NCBI GenBank assembly: GCA_016190175.1
Contig: JACPRC010000084.1
Location: forward strand, 1-40,595
Reading direction: 5' to 3'
Length of the DNA: 40,595 bases
DNA from: Planctomycetota bacterium
Lineage (GTDB): Bacteria > Planctomycetota > MHYJ01 > JACPRB01
The position numbers and the translations under genes are program-made. The notes beneath the pieces are model-generated. The model saw only the letters and a program-made list of their open reading frames with translations. It had not been told where the DNA came from and searched no databases. This document shows, piece by piece, positions 20,572-29,347 of the stretch (position 1 is its first letter; every line of letters begins with the position of its first letter).

Positions 20572-23514
20572 ATGTTTGTTCTCCGCGTGCTCACCGGGTC
20601 CGCCGCGAACGCGCAGATCAAGCTCCGGGACGGCAAGACCGTCCGGTTCGGCAGACTCGATTCGTGCAACGTCCGCATCCACGATTCCGCGTGCTCGAAG
20701 CTGCATTGCGAGTTGTCCCGCGACGGCGATGGTCTGATGCTGCGCGATCTCGGCAGCAGCAACGGCACGCGGGTGAACGGGACGAAGATCGCTTCGCCGA
20801 CCCGCCTCAAGATCGGGGACCGCATCGCCGTCGGCAAGTGCGAGTTCGTCGTGGAGGAATTGCGCGACGATCCCCCCCGGCATGCTGTCATCCCCGAAAC
20901 TACGGCCATCGAGTCTGAGCCGCGCGGCGAGGAAGGAACGGATCGGGCTCCGCTCGCGGACACCAAGCAGCTCGAGTCGGATCTGCCTGCCGAGCCGCCT
21001 GCCGTCGACTCGGAGCATGCGCCGGTGAAATTGCCCCCAACCCCGGTGTCGGACGCGGGCGCGGAGCCGCCGCCGGTGCCGCCAAGGGATGAAGCTCAAG
21101 TCGATCACGGTGATCCCTCACCCGCACCCATCTCGCTTCCACCGACGGCGCCTCCTCCCGCGGACGGCGCCGTTTCGAGGTCTACGCGGGGCCGGAAGCT
21201 GCTGTTTGCGGCCGCTGCCGCGGCCGTGCTCACGACAGCGGCCGGGATCGCCGGTGCGGTGCTCCTTCTCAAGAAGGGCGGCGAGCCGGCCTCCGGCTCA
21301 AGCGCCGGGTCCGCGGACTCCAGCGGCCCCAAGACATGCAACCTCAAATGGAAGCTGGAGGAAGGTCGTCAGTTTTTCATGGCGTGGAAGATGCAGTCCG
21401 ATGTCCGGGTGAGCGGCAAGTGGTCAAGCATGGTCATGGAATCGGCAGGCCCGCTCAGGGTATTGCACGTGGGCGAAGGGAAGGCAAACTGTGAGTTCAT
21501 TGCTTCCAAGGCGGCGATGAAGACGTCGGGCTCGGATCTTGCGGGACCACCCGTGGACTACTTGTTCGAGGATGGGGAGCGGAAGCGTCACAACGGAACC
21601 ACCGATGAGTTGGCCGTGGTCTTGCAGCTTCTGGAAATGCCTCAATCGGTGACGATCAGCCCTCGCGGGGACTGGGAGGTGCTGAGAGTGGGTGTGAATC
21701 TCGACGCGAAGGGCGTTGTGGCACCCTCTTACGTAGGGCCCTTGCTGCCTTGGAGGCAGGTCGGAGTCGGAGATACGTGGGAATGGGATCTCCCTGTCGA
21801 AGGGCGACGCCCGATCCGACTGACCTGCAAGCTCGCCTCCTTGGAAAACGGCCGCGCGAGAATCACGGTCGATGGCACACAAGAGCTGGAGGGAGAGTGG
21901 ACTCAGGTTCGCGTTGAAGGCGAGGCGTTCTTTCAAGTCGGCGAAGGATACTGCGCCGGTTCGAGCCTGATGATGCGGTTCCATACCAAGGACGGGACTA
22001 TGGAGATGAAGTCCGAGTTCACGGCGGAGCCGAGATCGGAACCCCACCCCGCATGGGCTCGCGAGCGCAAGGGACCAGGTATCTCGGCGAACGGCGAGGC
22101 GTGCGCCGACAAGGTCAACGAGATCATGGTTGCGCGCATCAAGAGCGGTAAGATCAAGAGCCGCGCGGACGTCGCCGCCCAGATAGATGAGGTCGTCCGC
22201 GAGGCCGCCAAGGCGATGGGATTCGAGGCCGGTGTGGTCGACCTGACCCGATCCGAGCGGAAGAAATACGAAGACAAGCTCGGGAAGTACGCCGACGGTT
22301 GGATCAAACTTGTCGAGGAACCCGCGACCACTCCCTCGTCCGGCGAGACGAGGATCAGCTACGCGTGGAGCTTGAACCTGCAGCGCGACGGTGAACTGCA
22401 GGGAAGAGTCGTTGCGCAAGAAAGACTGTGGTTGCCGATCCAGTCGCGTCGCTACGACGTGAGAAGCCGCACCGTCGTCCTGGATCTGAAGAGCGGCGTG
22501 AAGCTTGGCGAGATGGAGTATGACTCGAGAACGGTGCGATTCCTCGGCGCCACGGAGGATCGAGCCTTCTTTCAGTACAAGGGCCGGATCCGGTGTCTGG
22601 ACCACACCCTCACGACGAAGTTGTGGGAACTGGAGAGACGGGTGAGCGAGGACGTCGGGGGGAGCGATCCCCGCTGGGTCACCGTGGACAATAGTCTGGG
22701 GCTCCTCTGTCTCTCCGGGGACGTTCACGCCATCGCGCTAAAGACGGGGAATGAGCTCTGGACCGCCCGCAAGCGGGCTTGGTGCAGTACCGCCGGTGCG
22801 TCTCTTCTTTTCGCGTTCGTCGACGAGGATGGTCGTGGGCTGGTCCTTGTCGATAGATACGGGAAGGACGCATGGACGAAGCCCTTCCGCCAACCGGGCA
22901 TTGACGTGGTTCGCTCCTGGAAGTCCGGGATTCTCGCGGTCGGCTACCAACATCAAGATTCAGGCATCGGGTTTCGGGACGCGGAGTGGCACCTGCTTGA
23001 CCCGCAAACGGGAGAGACGCTGTGGTCCGTGCGTCAGAGCAACAACGACTTCGTCCGACCCCTCGTTCACGAAGATGCCCTGCTGCTCATCAAGAACACA
23101 TATCCAAAGGAGGTCGCCGCCGTGGACTGGAAGGACGGGAAGGTACGGTGGCGCTTCTCGGAACCAGACGTGGAGGACTACTCGCTTGTCGAGAACACGC
23201 TGATGGCTCAATCTCGCGCATGGCTGTACGGACTCGGGGTCGCGGACGGAAAGAAGCTGTGGGAGTCTGAGGATCTTCGGTATGTCGGCTCGCTGAGCAG
23301 CAACGGTCGGACGTTCGCCGTTGCGATGAAGGGAGATAGGGGTCTGCTTCTTGACCCATCCGACGGCAGGGTGGTTGGGGAAAACAAGAACCTCCCCTGG
23401 CTGGCTTCCGACTCCATCGCGGGACCGGATGGGGCCATGATCTACGCACGAAGCAGCAGGCACCACGAGGACCCCGTTTCGATCATGGCCTGGAGGGTCG
23501 ATCTGAAGAAGTGA
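20572..23514 (+). CDS. FHA-domain, single-TM, PQQ-like propeller protein
   Basis: 980 residues. The FHA domain (1-97) keeps the phosphothreonine-binding residues: RFGR (25-28), SKLH (42-45) and GSSNGTRVNG (61-70). A proline-rich acidic linker (about 100-200) leads to one membrane helix (about 209-233, LLFAAAAAAVLTTAAGIAGA). The exterior part begins with a beta-rich region (about 250-500), then a helical segment rich in Lys/Glu, and ends in a PQQ-type beta-propeller (about 590-980) with repeats such as VLDLKSGVKLGEMEYDS, AIALKTGNELWTARKRAW and LLDPQTGETLWSVRQ. It looks like an envelope sensor linking outside binding to phosphopeptide binding inside. GGAGG precedes the ATG by 7 nt. It is probably transcribed with the GYF gene. 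Confidence 0.88.
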   Translation: MFVLRVLTGSAANAQIKLRDGKTVRFGRLDSCNVRIHDSACSKLHCELSRDGDGLMLRDLGSSNGTRVNGTKIASPTRLKIGDRIAVGKCEFVVEELRDDPPRHAVIPETTAIESEPRGEEGTDRAPLADTKQLESDLPAEPPAVDSEHAPVKLPPTPVSDAGAEPPPVPPRDEAQVDHGDPSPAPISLPPTAPPPADGAVSRSTRGRKLLFAAAAAAVLTTAAGIAGAVLLLKKGGEPASGSSAGSADSSGPKTCNLKWKLEEGRQFFMAWKMQSDVRVSGKWSSMVMESAGPLRVLHVGEGKANCEFIASKAAMKTSGSDLAGPPVDYLFEDGERKRHNGTTDELAVVLQLLEMPQSVTISPRGDWEVLRVGVNLDAKGVVAPSYVGPLLPWRQVGVGDTWEWDLPVEGRRPIRLTCKLASLENGRARITVDGTQELEGEWTQVRVEGEAFFQVGEGYCAGSSLMMRFHTKDGTMEMKSEFTAEPRSEPHPAWARERKGPGISANGEACADKVNEIMVARIKSGKIKSRADVAAQIDEVVREAAKAMGFEAGVVDLTRSERKKYEDKLGKYADGWIKLVEEPATTPSSGETRISYAWSLNLQRDGELQGRVVAQERLWLPIQSRRYDVRSRTVVLDLKSGVKLGEMEYDSRTVRFLGATEDRAFFQYKGRIRCLDHTLTTKLWELERRVSEDVGGSDPRWVTVDNSLGLLCLSGDVHAIALKTGNELWTARKRAWCSTAGASLLFAFVDEDGRGLVLVDRYGKDAWTKPFRQPGIDVVRSWKSGILAVGYQHQDSGIGFRDAEWHLLDPQTGETLWSVRQSNNDFVRPLVHEDALLLIKNTYPKEVAAVDWKDGKVRWRFSEPDVEDYSLVENTLMAQSRAWLYGLGVADGKKLWESEDLRYVGSLSSNGRTFAVAMKGDRGLLLDPSDGRVVGENKNLPWLASDSIAGPDGAMIYARSSRHHEDPVSIMAWRVDLKK

Positions 23515-23518
23515 CCTC

Positions 23519-23600
23519 CGTGCTCTCCCACCTTCGCTCCCACTTCTCCCACGCGATCGGCCGCAGGAAGATCTCGTCCGCGCGCAGCTCCGGGCCCGCG
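23519..23600 (-). pseudogene. Remnant C of the HExxH membrane gene 3' end
   Basis: About 82 bp matching the last 27 or so codons of the gene at 24407-27376; reversed it reads GPELRADEIFLRPIAWEKWERR. It begins 5 bp after the FHA gene stop and breaks off at 23600, where the upstream region of the second PIN cassette begins. It is therefore a third copy of the same gene end, and the second one fused to a PIN cassette. Confidence 0.8.
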
Positions 23601-23664
23601 AACCCGGCGCGCGCGAGAACGGTCGCCCGCTTTCGTCCGCGAAACCCCATGCCCGCGATAACGC

Positions 23665-23692
23665 TTGCGCGCCGCGAAGGTCCCGATACGAT
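23665..23692 (+). promoter_or_regulatory. Promoter of PIN cassette 2, TTGCGC-N16-TACGAT
   Basis: -35 TTGCGC (23665-23670) and -10 TACGAT (23687-23692). The GTG at 23701 begins 8 nt later, so the transcript is probably leaderless. Confidence 0.5.
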
Positions 23693-23700
23693 GGGCGCGC

Positions 23701-24196
23701 GTGAAGAAGCGGCTCCGGTTCTATTTCGAGACGAGCGTGTGGCGCCGGCTGGTCGAGGAGCCCTCGAGCCTGCGCAGGACCCTGTCCTATCGCTTGATGA
23801 CCGTGGCGCGGCGCCGCCATGTGATCCTCGCCTCGCGCGAGGTCGCCCGGGAACTGGGCGAGATCTCCGACGGCGCCCTGCGCAAACGCGCCCTGGACCG
23901 CTTTCGGCGCACGGCGCCGGAGATGGTCACCACACGGCCGCTCGTCCGCGACATCGCGGAAGAGCTTCTTCGCCGAGGAGGCTGGGGCGACGGCGATCTT
24001 GCGGGACATGCTCCACATCGGATACGCTGCGATGGGCGGAGCGGACGTGCCGGTGTCCTGGGACAAAGCGGATCTGGCGCGACCGAAGACCCGGCGAGTC
24101 GCGACGGCTTTGGCTCGCGAATGGGATCTGCCGGCCCCGGATATCGCCACGCCCCTTGAGGTATTGGAAGAATGGCTCGGCATGAAGACCCGGTAG
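23701..24196 (+). pseudogene. PIN-domain toxin copy 2, frameshifted
   Basis: The paralogue of the PIN gene at 18185. It reads VKKRLRFYFETSVWRRL from GTG 23701 and stays in frame to GGWGDGD, then the homology moves to the next frame as LRDMLHIGYAAMGGADVPVSWD and ends LEVLEEWLGMKTR at 24196. One extra base in GACGGCGATC (near 23988-23996) explains the shift. The first catalytic Asp is also Glu (FETSVW against LDTSVW). Both changes point to an inactive toxin. A sequencing or assembly error could account for the frameshift but not for the substitution. Confidence 0.8.
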
Positions 24197-24369
24197 TGGC
24201 GGACGTCAAGCGAATCCGGCGAAAGATCTCCCGGAAACTGGCGGCCGCGATGAAGAAGGGCCGCCTTTACGAGGAGATCCTGAAGATGGACCGGGAGGCG
24301 GACGAGATTCTCCGCAACGGGGACCGTCCGCAGGCTCGGCGCGCGAAAGCACCTGCGTCGAGAAGGTGA
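24172..24369 (+). CDS. Small partner of PIN protein, putative antitoxin 2
   Basis: 65 residues, charged and helical (VKRIRRKISRKLAAAMKKG, EEILKMDREADEIL), with a basic tail. It overlaps the end of the PIN reading frame by 25 bp exactly as the copy at 18652 does. Unlike its toxin it has an intact frame, which would be expected if an antitoxin outlasts a dead toxin or protects against copy 1. Confidence 0.6.
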   Translation: MARHEDPVVADVKRIRRKISRKLAAAMKKGRLYEEILKMDREADEILRNGDRPQARRAKAPASRR

Positions 24370-24406
24370 CAGGAAGAGGCTCTCGGGGTCGGCTGCATCG
24401 GGCGCG

Positions 24407-27376
24407 CTACGGCGGATCAGTTGACGGGGTCGAAGAAGCGATCCCTGTGGTCTCCCACCTCCGCTCCCACTCCTCCCAAGCGATCGGCCGCAGGAAGATC
24501 TCGTCCGCCCGCAGTTCCGGACCCGGGCCGCGGGGTCGCAGCACGTCGAGCGCCCGCGAGAGCGGGTAGACGATCTCCGCGCCGTCCCGCCACACGACGA
24601 GCCCTTCCTCGGAGATGTCGTATCGGTCGGTGCCGAGCCGCTCCGCGAGCGCGGTCGCGGAGAGGTCCGCGCCCGCCATCCGCCAGAGGCCGTCGAACCC
24701 CGCCGGCCCGCGCGCCACGAGCCGCCCCGAACGCTCCTCGAACGCGAGCTCGACGACGCGCTCCCCGTCGCGCACCGCGACCGCAATCCGGGTCGGCGAG
24801 ATCCGCACGTCGGAGAGCGCGCCGCTCGCGAGCGCCAGAAAGTCGCGCTCGACGAACCGCCGCACGGCCTCCTCGACGTGACGCAGCGCCGCCTCGTGCT
24901 TCGCGACGGCGCGCCGCTCGCCGCGCCTCGCGCGACGGAGCTTGGCGAAGAGCTTCGGCACCGTCCCCGAATGGAAGCCCGGCCGCAGGAGGCGCGGGAC
25001 CGTCTCGCCGTGGCTCCCGACGACGACGGGGCGCAGCGTCTTCGGCCGGTTCGCGCGGTAGAGCCGCCAGTTCTCCTTGAGCTCCCAGACGAGGAAGCCG
25101 AAGACGCCGGGCAGGAGGAAAACCGTCGAGACCGCGAGCGCATTGGCGACCACGGACCCGAGCGGCATCAGCGGCGCCCGCAGGAGCTTCGTCAGCGTCA
25201 CCGACATCGGCAGGATGATCTTATGCGAAACGGTCACGACGGGAAAGTGCTTGACCGGGTTCACCTGCGGCTCCACGAGGAGGTTGAGGTAGATCCGCAC
25301 GACATACGAGACGGCGGACCAGACGAGCCCGGCCGCGCCCTTCGCGACGACCGAGACGGCGCTCTCCCCCGGGCGGAAGCGGAGGAACTCGTCGACGCGG
25401 TAGATCCCCTGCTCGACGAGGTCGGTCGCCGCGTGGAAGAGGTCGAGGACCCACCGCAGCACGCCGGGCACGAACTCGCGCGTGACCTGGTGCCAGCTCC
25501 GGAGGAGCCAGTCCGCGACGCGCTCGGCCAGTTCTTGCCCGAGCGGGCTGTTGAGGAGCAGGTCGACGATGAGGAACGTCGCGACCGACGCTGCGATCGC
25601 CGCGCGGCGCGGGAGAAGGAGAAAGACCGGCACGGCGAGCGGCGCCGCCAGGAGCGCGGGGCCCACGGCGAAGCGCATGAGCCACTTCCACGGCCGCGTC
25701 CGGCGCAGCCACCGCATCGGCGGGAGGTCGAACACGGTGCGCGGCAGGTCGAGGAGAACGAGGTGCGCCGCTGTCCACGCCGCGCGCAGGATCTCGGCGA
25801 CCGCATGGCGGAACCGCGCGAGATGGATGAGTCCGAGCAGGAAGAGGCCGACGAGGGCGAACGAGACGGGCGTGAGGAGATGCACGTGGATCCGGACCAT
25901 CGCGATCAGGTGCTGGAGGCCTTCCAGCACCACGAAGGCGCCGCCGAACGGGAGCGCGACGTAGCGCGTCAGGAAGCGGCCGGGCCGGGTCCCGAACGCC
26001 AGCGAGCTCAGGCGCTGGAGCCACCGCAGGTAGATCTCCCCGCGGCGGTAGACGCCCTCCAGCGGCGCCGCGAAGTGGCGGTCCATCCGGAGGAGCGGAT
26101 CGCCCAGAAGAAACTCGCGCGGGCCCGACAGGTCCGGGAGCTTCGCCGGGTTGCGCGCCACCGCGTCGCGCAGCTCGCCGAACGTGAAGAAGCCGCGCTC
26201 GATCACGCGGTCGGCGAGTTCGTCGGCGAGCTTGCGGGCCGCCGCGCGCTCGACGGCGCACCCGATCCGCAGGCCCGAGGCCGCGATCCCCGCGTCGAGG
26301 ACCGGACGCAGCCGCGCGCGGATGCGCTCCTCCAGCGCGTGCTCCGCCCGCTCGAGGACCGACGCGACCCGCGCGCGGTCGGTGGAGGACGCGCGGATCG
26401 CGTCGAGCCGCCTCCACGCGCGGCGGACTCGGTGTATCGCAGACACTTCCGCAAGTGTCTCGAGCGGACGGCGGACGGGCCTGCGTCCGAACGACAGGGC
26501 CCACTCGACGACGTCCACGCGGTACGGCGTGGTCTCCGCGTCGTGGCAGGCGGCCTGGAGGTCGAAGAGGAGGCGCGCCTCCGCGGACGAGGTCGCGCCG
26601 CGGGAAGCCGCGAGGAGCGGGCGAAGGGCGTCGCTCCAGTCCGGGCCGAGCGCCTCCAGCTTGCGCGACAGTGCGGCAAGGTCCTCCTCCGGCGAAAGGC
26701 CCGCCGCGACGGAACGGACGGCGGCGCCGACGGGGTTGCCGCGCTCCCGCTCCTCCCGCGCACCCGCGGCGAGCGCCGGGACCGGCGCAGGCGGCGCCGC
26801 CACCACGCGCGTGGCTTCGGACGCGACCTGCGGGGGCCCGTCGAATCCCTCGGGCCGCGACGCTCGGAGGAGCGCCTCCGCGTCGAAGTCCTCGGCGAGG
26901 AGCGCCTCGACCTCCTCGCGGCGCCGGCCGATCGCGGGGAAGAAGCGGTCGAGCGCCTCGGAGTCGAAGCGGCGCAGCTCGAGGTAGCGCGCGGCGAACT
27001 CGGCGTAAACCTCCGCGTCGTCGTGCGGCGGCAGGAGGAGATGGTCGTGGCGCAGGACGCGGCGGATCTCGTCGAACTCGACGATCCCGAGACGGTGGAT
27101 GCGCTCCCGGAGGCGCGCGGGCGTGAGCTTCCCGGCGAAGTCGAGGTGGAGGCGCTCGTGGAAGACGCGGCGCCAGAGCCGCCGGGGATCGCGGCTCTCC
27201 TCCTCGGCGACGAGGATCGCCGCATCCGCGGCGGAGACGTCGGGGAGGATGCGGCGCAGGTCGGCGCCCGGGAGGGAGTACGACTCCGCGTGGGGGACGC
27301 GGAGCCCGAGCCCGACGACGGCGCGGTGACGCTTGATGACGCGGCGGACGAGGCGGGCGGGGAGGACTAGGTGCAC
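24407..27376 (-). CDS. Large polytopic membrane protein with HExxH motif
   Basis: About 989 residues; no family recognised. A soluble N-terminal third contains VFHERLHLDF (HExxH at about 73-77) followed by EVYAEFAARYLELRRF, whose Glu could be a third zinc ligand, so a gluzincin-type metalloprotease is possible. A low-complexity helical middle follows. From about 600 come several membrane helices, for example FALVGLFLLGLIHL, LLAAPLAVPVFLLLP, GAAGLVWSAVSYVVRIYLNLL and VFLLPGVFGFLVWEL, with NPVKHFPVVTVSHKIILP between the last two. The end is soluble and beta-rich. GTG 27376 overlaps the radical-SAM stop by 10 bp; ATG 27406 is the alternative. The final residues (SSTPSTDPP) come from DNA shared with the PIN cassette flank. 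Its 3' end recurs at 17155 and 23519. Confidence 0.75.
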   Translation of the reverse strand: MHLVLPARLVRRVIKRHRAVVGLGLRVPHAESYSLPGADLRRILPDVSAADAAILVAEEESRDPRRLWRRVFHERLHLDFAGKLTPARLRERIHRLGIVEFDEIRRVLRHDHLLLPPHDDAEVYAEFAARYLELRRFDSEALDRFFPAIGRRREEVEALLAEDFDAEALLRASRPEGFDGPPQVASEATRVVAAPPAPVPALAAGAREERERGNPVGAAVRSVAAGLSPEEDLAALSRKLEALGPDWSDALRPLLAASRGATSSAEARLLFDLQAACHDAETTPYRVDVVEWALSFGRRPVRRPLETLAEVSAIHRVRRAWRRLDAIRASSTDRARVASVLERAEHALEERIRARLRPVLDAGIAASGLRIGCAVERAAARKLADELADRVIERGFFTFGELRDAVARNPAKLPDLSGPREFLLGDPLLRMDRHFAAPLEGVYRRGEIYLRWLQRLSSLAFGTRPGRFLTRYVALPFGGAFVVLEGLQHLIAMVRIHVHLLTPVSFALVGLFLLGLIHLARFRHAVAEILRAAWTAAHLVLLDLPRTVFDLPPMRWLRRTRPWKWLMRFAVGPALLAAPLAVPVFLLLPRRAAIAASVATFLIVDLLLNSPLGQELAERVADWLLRSWHQVTREFVPGVLRWVLDLFHAATDLVEQGIYRVDEFLRFRPGESAVSVVAKGAAGLVWSAVSYVVRIYLNLLVEPQVNPVKHFPVVTVSHKIILPMSVTLTKLLRAPLMPLGSVVANALAVSTVFLLPGVFGFLVWELKENWRLYRANRPKTLRPVVVGSHGETVPRLLRPGFHSGTVPKLFAKLRRARRGERRAVAKHEAALRHVEEAVRRFVERDFLALASGALSDVRISPTRIAVAVRDGERVVELAFEERSGRLVARGPAGFDGLWRMAGADLSATALAERLGTDRYDISEEGLVVWRDGAEIVYPLSRALDVLRPRGPGPELRADEIFLRPIAWEEWERRWETTGIASSTPSTDPP

Positions 27377-29289
27377 GGATTCGTCGCGGGCCGCACCTCG
27401 AACCATCGGCTGAGCTGGGACCAGTTGCCGGGCGCCGCCGGCACGACGACCGAAAGACGGTGGCGGAGGTTCCGGAGCTTCTTCCCCAGGAGACGGAGGT
27501 GGCGCTGCGAGGCGCTCGTCCCGTCCGCGATCACGAGTTCGATCCGGCCCTGCGTGCCGCGGAGATAGGTCTTGATGCCCGCGGCGAGTTTGCGGGCGCT
27601 CCAGCGGTCGAGCGCCCCGTCGAGGGAGACGACCATCCCGCGGACGGCGCGTTCGAGGCGCACCCGAAGCTCCTTGAGGTCTCCCGTCCGGAGGGCCCAA
27701 GGCGAGGTCCGGTACGCGTTGCGCCGGACCTTCGGATGCTGGAAGCGGTCCCGCGTCAGCGTGTAGCGGGTCCAGGACGCGGCGACGGGCGCCAGGACCG
27801 AAAGGAAGCGGCGCCACAGGTTCGGCGGCCCGAGGGCCGACTCGATCTCCGCCTCGAAGCGCGCCGTCGCCTCCGGGATCGGTCCGTGCCGCCGCGCCAC
27901 GCGCAGCACGGGGATCGCGCCGCGGATCTCCTGCGCCCACCGCACGGCCTTCGCGCGCAGGTAGGGCGAATCGGAGTCGTGGTAGCGCTTCCATCCCTCG
28001 AAGTACGCCTCGACCGCGCGGATGATCGACGGGCCGAGCGTACGGTAGTCGGCCTCGAAGCACTCCTGCTGGAGCGCCTCGATCTCGGCGGGCGCGAGGG
28101 TCGGGTGACGCACGACCGCGGTGAAGCCGTCGGCCTTCCGGTACATCGAGACGGGGTCGTCGGCGTACGGCTGGTGAAACCGCCCCTCGCGCACGACGCG
28201 ATCGAAGAAGGGCGTCCCCGGCGTGGGGCCGTAAATGAGGAACTGCGAGAACGCGGGCCTGAGCGCCAGGAGCCCCGCCAGTTCCTCGCGTATGATTTCG
28301 GGCGTCTGGTAATCGAAGCCGAGGATCATCGACGTGAGGACCGTGATGCCGTGGGATCGCAGCTCGGGGATGAGCTCGTGTACGGGTCGTCCTTGCTGCT
28401 TGGCGAAGCCGGAGCGCGTCCCCTCGTACCCGATCCAGACGCCGTCGATCCCGGTCTCGAGAAGCTCCCGCGGCGTGTAGCGGCTCAGGGCCTTCACGGA
28501 GGCGAAGGCGAAGATCGACAACGGCGTTCCGCGTTTCTGCACCAGCTCGCGGAGGCGCGCCGCGCGGTCCTTCACGACCAGGAAATCCTCGTCCAGGATC
28601 GTGAAGCTCATCTTCGGGTTGATTTCGAGATATCGCTCGATGACGCGGAAGACGTCGTCGCCCGTGGGGAGGAGCCGGATGTGGCGCCGTTTGAAGAAGT
28701 GCGACGTGCAGCAGAAGTCGCAGCCGTGCGGGCAGCCGAGTCCCGCGAAGATCATCCCCGTCTGTCCCACGGGGGCGGAGAGGACCCGCAGGGTGCTCAC
28801 GACGAGCGGGTGATCGTACGGCATCGCGCGCGGGGGCTCGCCCAGGAGCGCGCGGAAGAAGCCGACGCCCTCCTCGCGGCAGATGCGGTCCGAGTGGGGC
28901 GCGAGCATGCCGTCGTCGAGGACGGTCCCGTAGCCTCCGAGGACGATCTTTGCCTGCGGCGCGTGCTCGCGGATGAGCGCGGCCATCTCCTTCATCCGGT
29001 GGAAGGTGGCGAGAATGAAGGAGATTCCCACGTATTCGGGTCCCTTGCGGAGTTCCTTCACCAGCTCGTCCTTCGACGGGTAGTGGAGGACGACGGTGGG
29101 GGCGTCCAGGTTGGCGGCGATGTAGTCGAGCCCGAAGGTCAGGTGGGTGGCGCGCGGGCTGAAGATCCCCTGCGCGCGGGTCACCTGGCGATGGAGAAGC
29201 TCGTAGCCGACGGTCGTGCCGTCGCCGTGGGCGGGGCCGATGGGGCGGCAGACGCTGGTGAGGAGGACGCGCGCGTGACGGAAATCCAT
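27367..29289 (-). CDS. B12-binding-type radical SAM protein
   Basis: 640 residues. The N-terminal Rossmann-like region (VLLTSVCRPIG, YVGISFILATFHRMKEMAAL, KIVLGGYGTVL, about 5-150) has the layout of cobalamin-binding domains, though no clear DxHxxG is visible. The radical-SAM core, about 180-400, has the cluster motif CPHGCDFC (Cx3Cx2C) followed by TILDEDFLV and a TSMILGFDYQTPE strand. A C-terminal helical extension of about 200 residues is not assignable. Proteins of this class modify lipids, cofactors or peptides. The stop overlaps the start of the HExxH membrane gene, so the two form an operon, and a membrane-linked substrate is an inference. The ATG follows a TATAAT box by 6 nt. Confidence 0.85.
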   Translation of the reverse strand: MDFRHARVLLTSVCRPIGPAHGDGTTVGYELLHRQVTRAQGIFSPRATHLTFGLDYIAANLDAPTVVLHYPSKDELVKELRKGPEYVGISFILATFHRMKEMAALIREHAPQAKIVLGGYGTVLDDGMLAPHSDRICREEGVGFFRALLGEPPRAMPYDHPLVVSTLRVLSAPVGQTGMIFAGLGCPHGCDFCCTSHFFKRRHIRLLPTGDDVFRVIERYLEINPKMSFTILDEDFLVVKDRAARLRELVQKRGTPLSIFAFASVKALSRYTPRELLETGIDGVWIGYEGTRSGFAKQQGRPVHELIPELRSHGITVLTSMILGFDYQTPEIIREELAGLLALRPAFSQFLIYGPTPGTPFFDRVVREGRFHQPYADDPVSMYRKADGFTAVVRHPTLAPAEIEALQQECFEADYRTLGPSIIRAVEAYFEGWKRYHDSDSPYLRAKAVRWAQEIRGAIPVLRVARRHGPIPEATARFEAEIESALGPPNLWRRFLSVLAPVAASWTRYTLTRDRFQHPKVRRNAYRTSPWALRTGDLKELRVRLERAVRGMVVSLDGALDRWSARKLAAGIKTYLRGTQGRIELVIADGTSASQRHLRLLGKKLRNLRHRLSVVVPAAPGNWSQLSRWFEVRPATNPCT

Positions 29290-29295
29290 CGGTGG

Positions 29296-29301
29296 ATTAT
29301 A
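29296..29301 (-). promoter_or_regulatory. TATAAT of radical-SAM gene, probable leaderless transcript
   Basis: A perfect TATAAT on the minus strand ends 6 nt before the ATG at 29289. No ribosome binding site can fit in the gap. Confidence 0.55.
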
Positions 29302-29347
29302 GGCGTTGCGAGTGGCCGCGTACAGGGTTCTGTCGAGACCGAGGGGC

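Noticed and set aside
17155-24420. Insertion sequence or integrase as cause of the duplications.
   Set aside because: No transposase, integrase or paired terminal repeats were found in the interval.
27377-28063. Upstream extension of the HExxH membrane protein frame by over 200 codons.
   Set aside because: It runs antisense-free through the radical-SAM gene in another frame, is Arg/Pro/Ala-rich, and has no family features; high GC leaves such frames open by chance.
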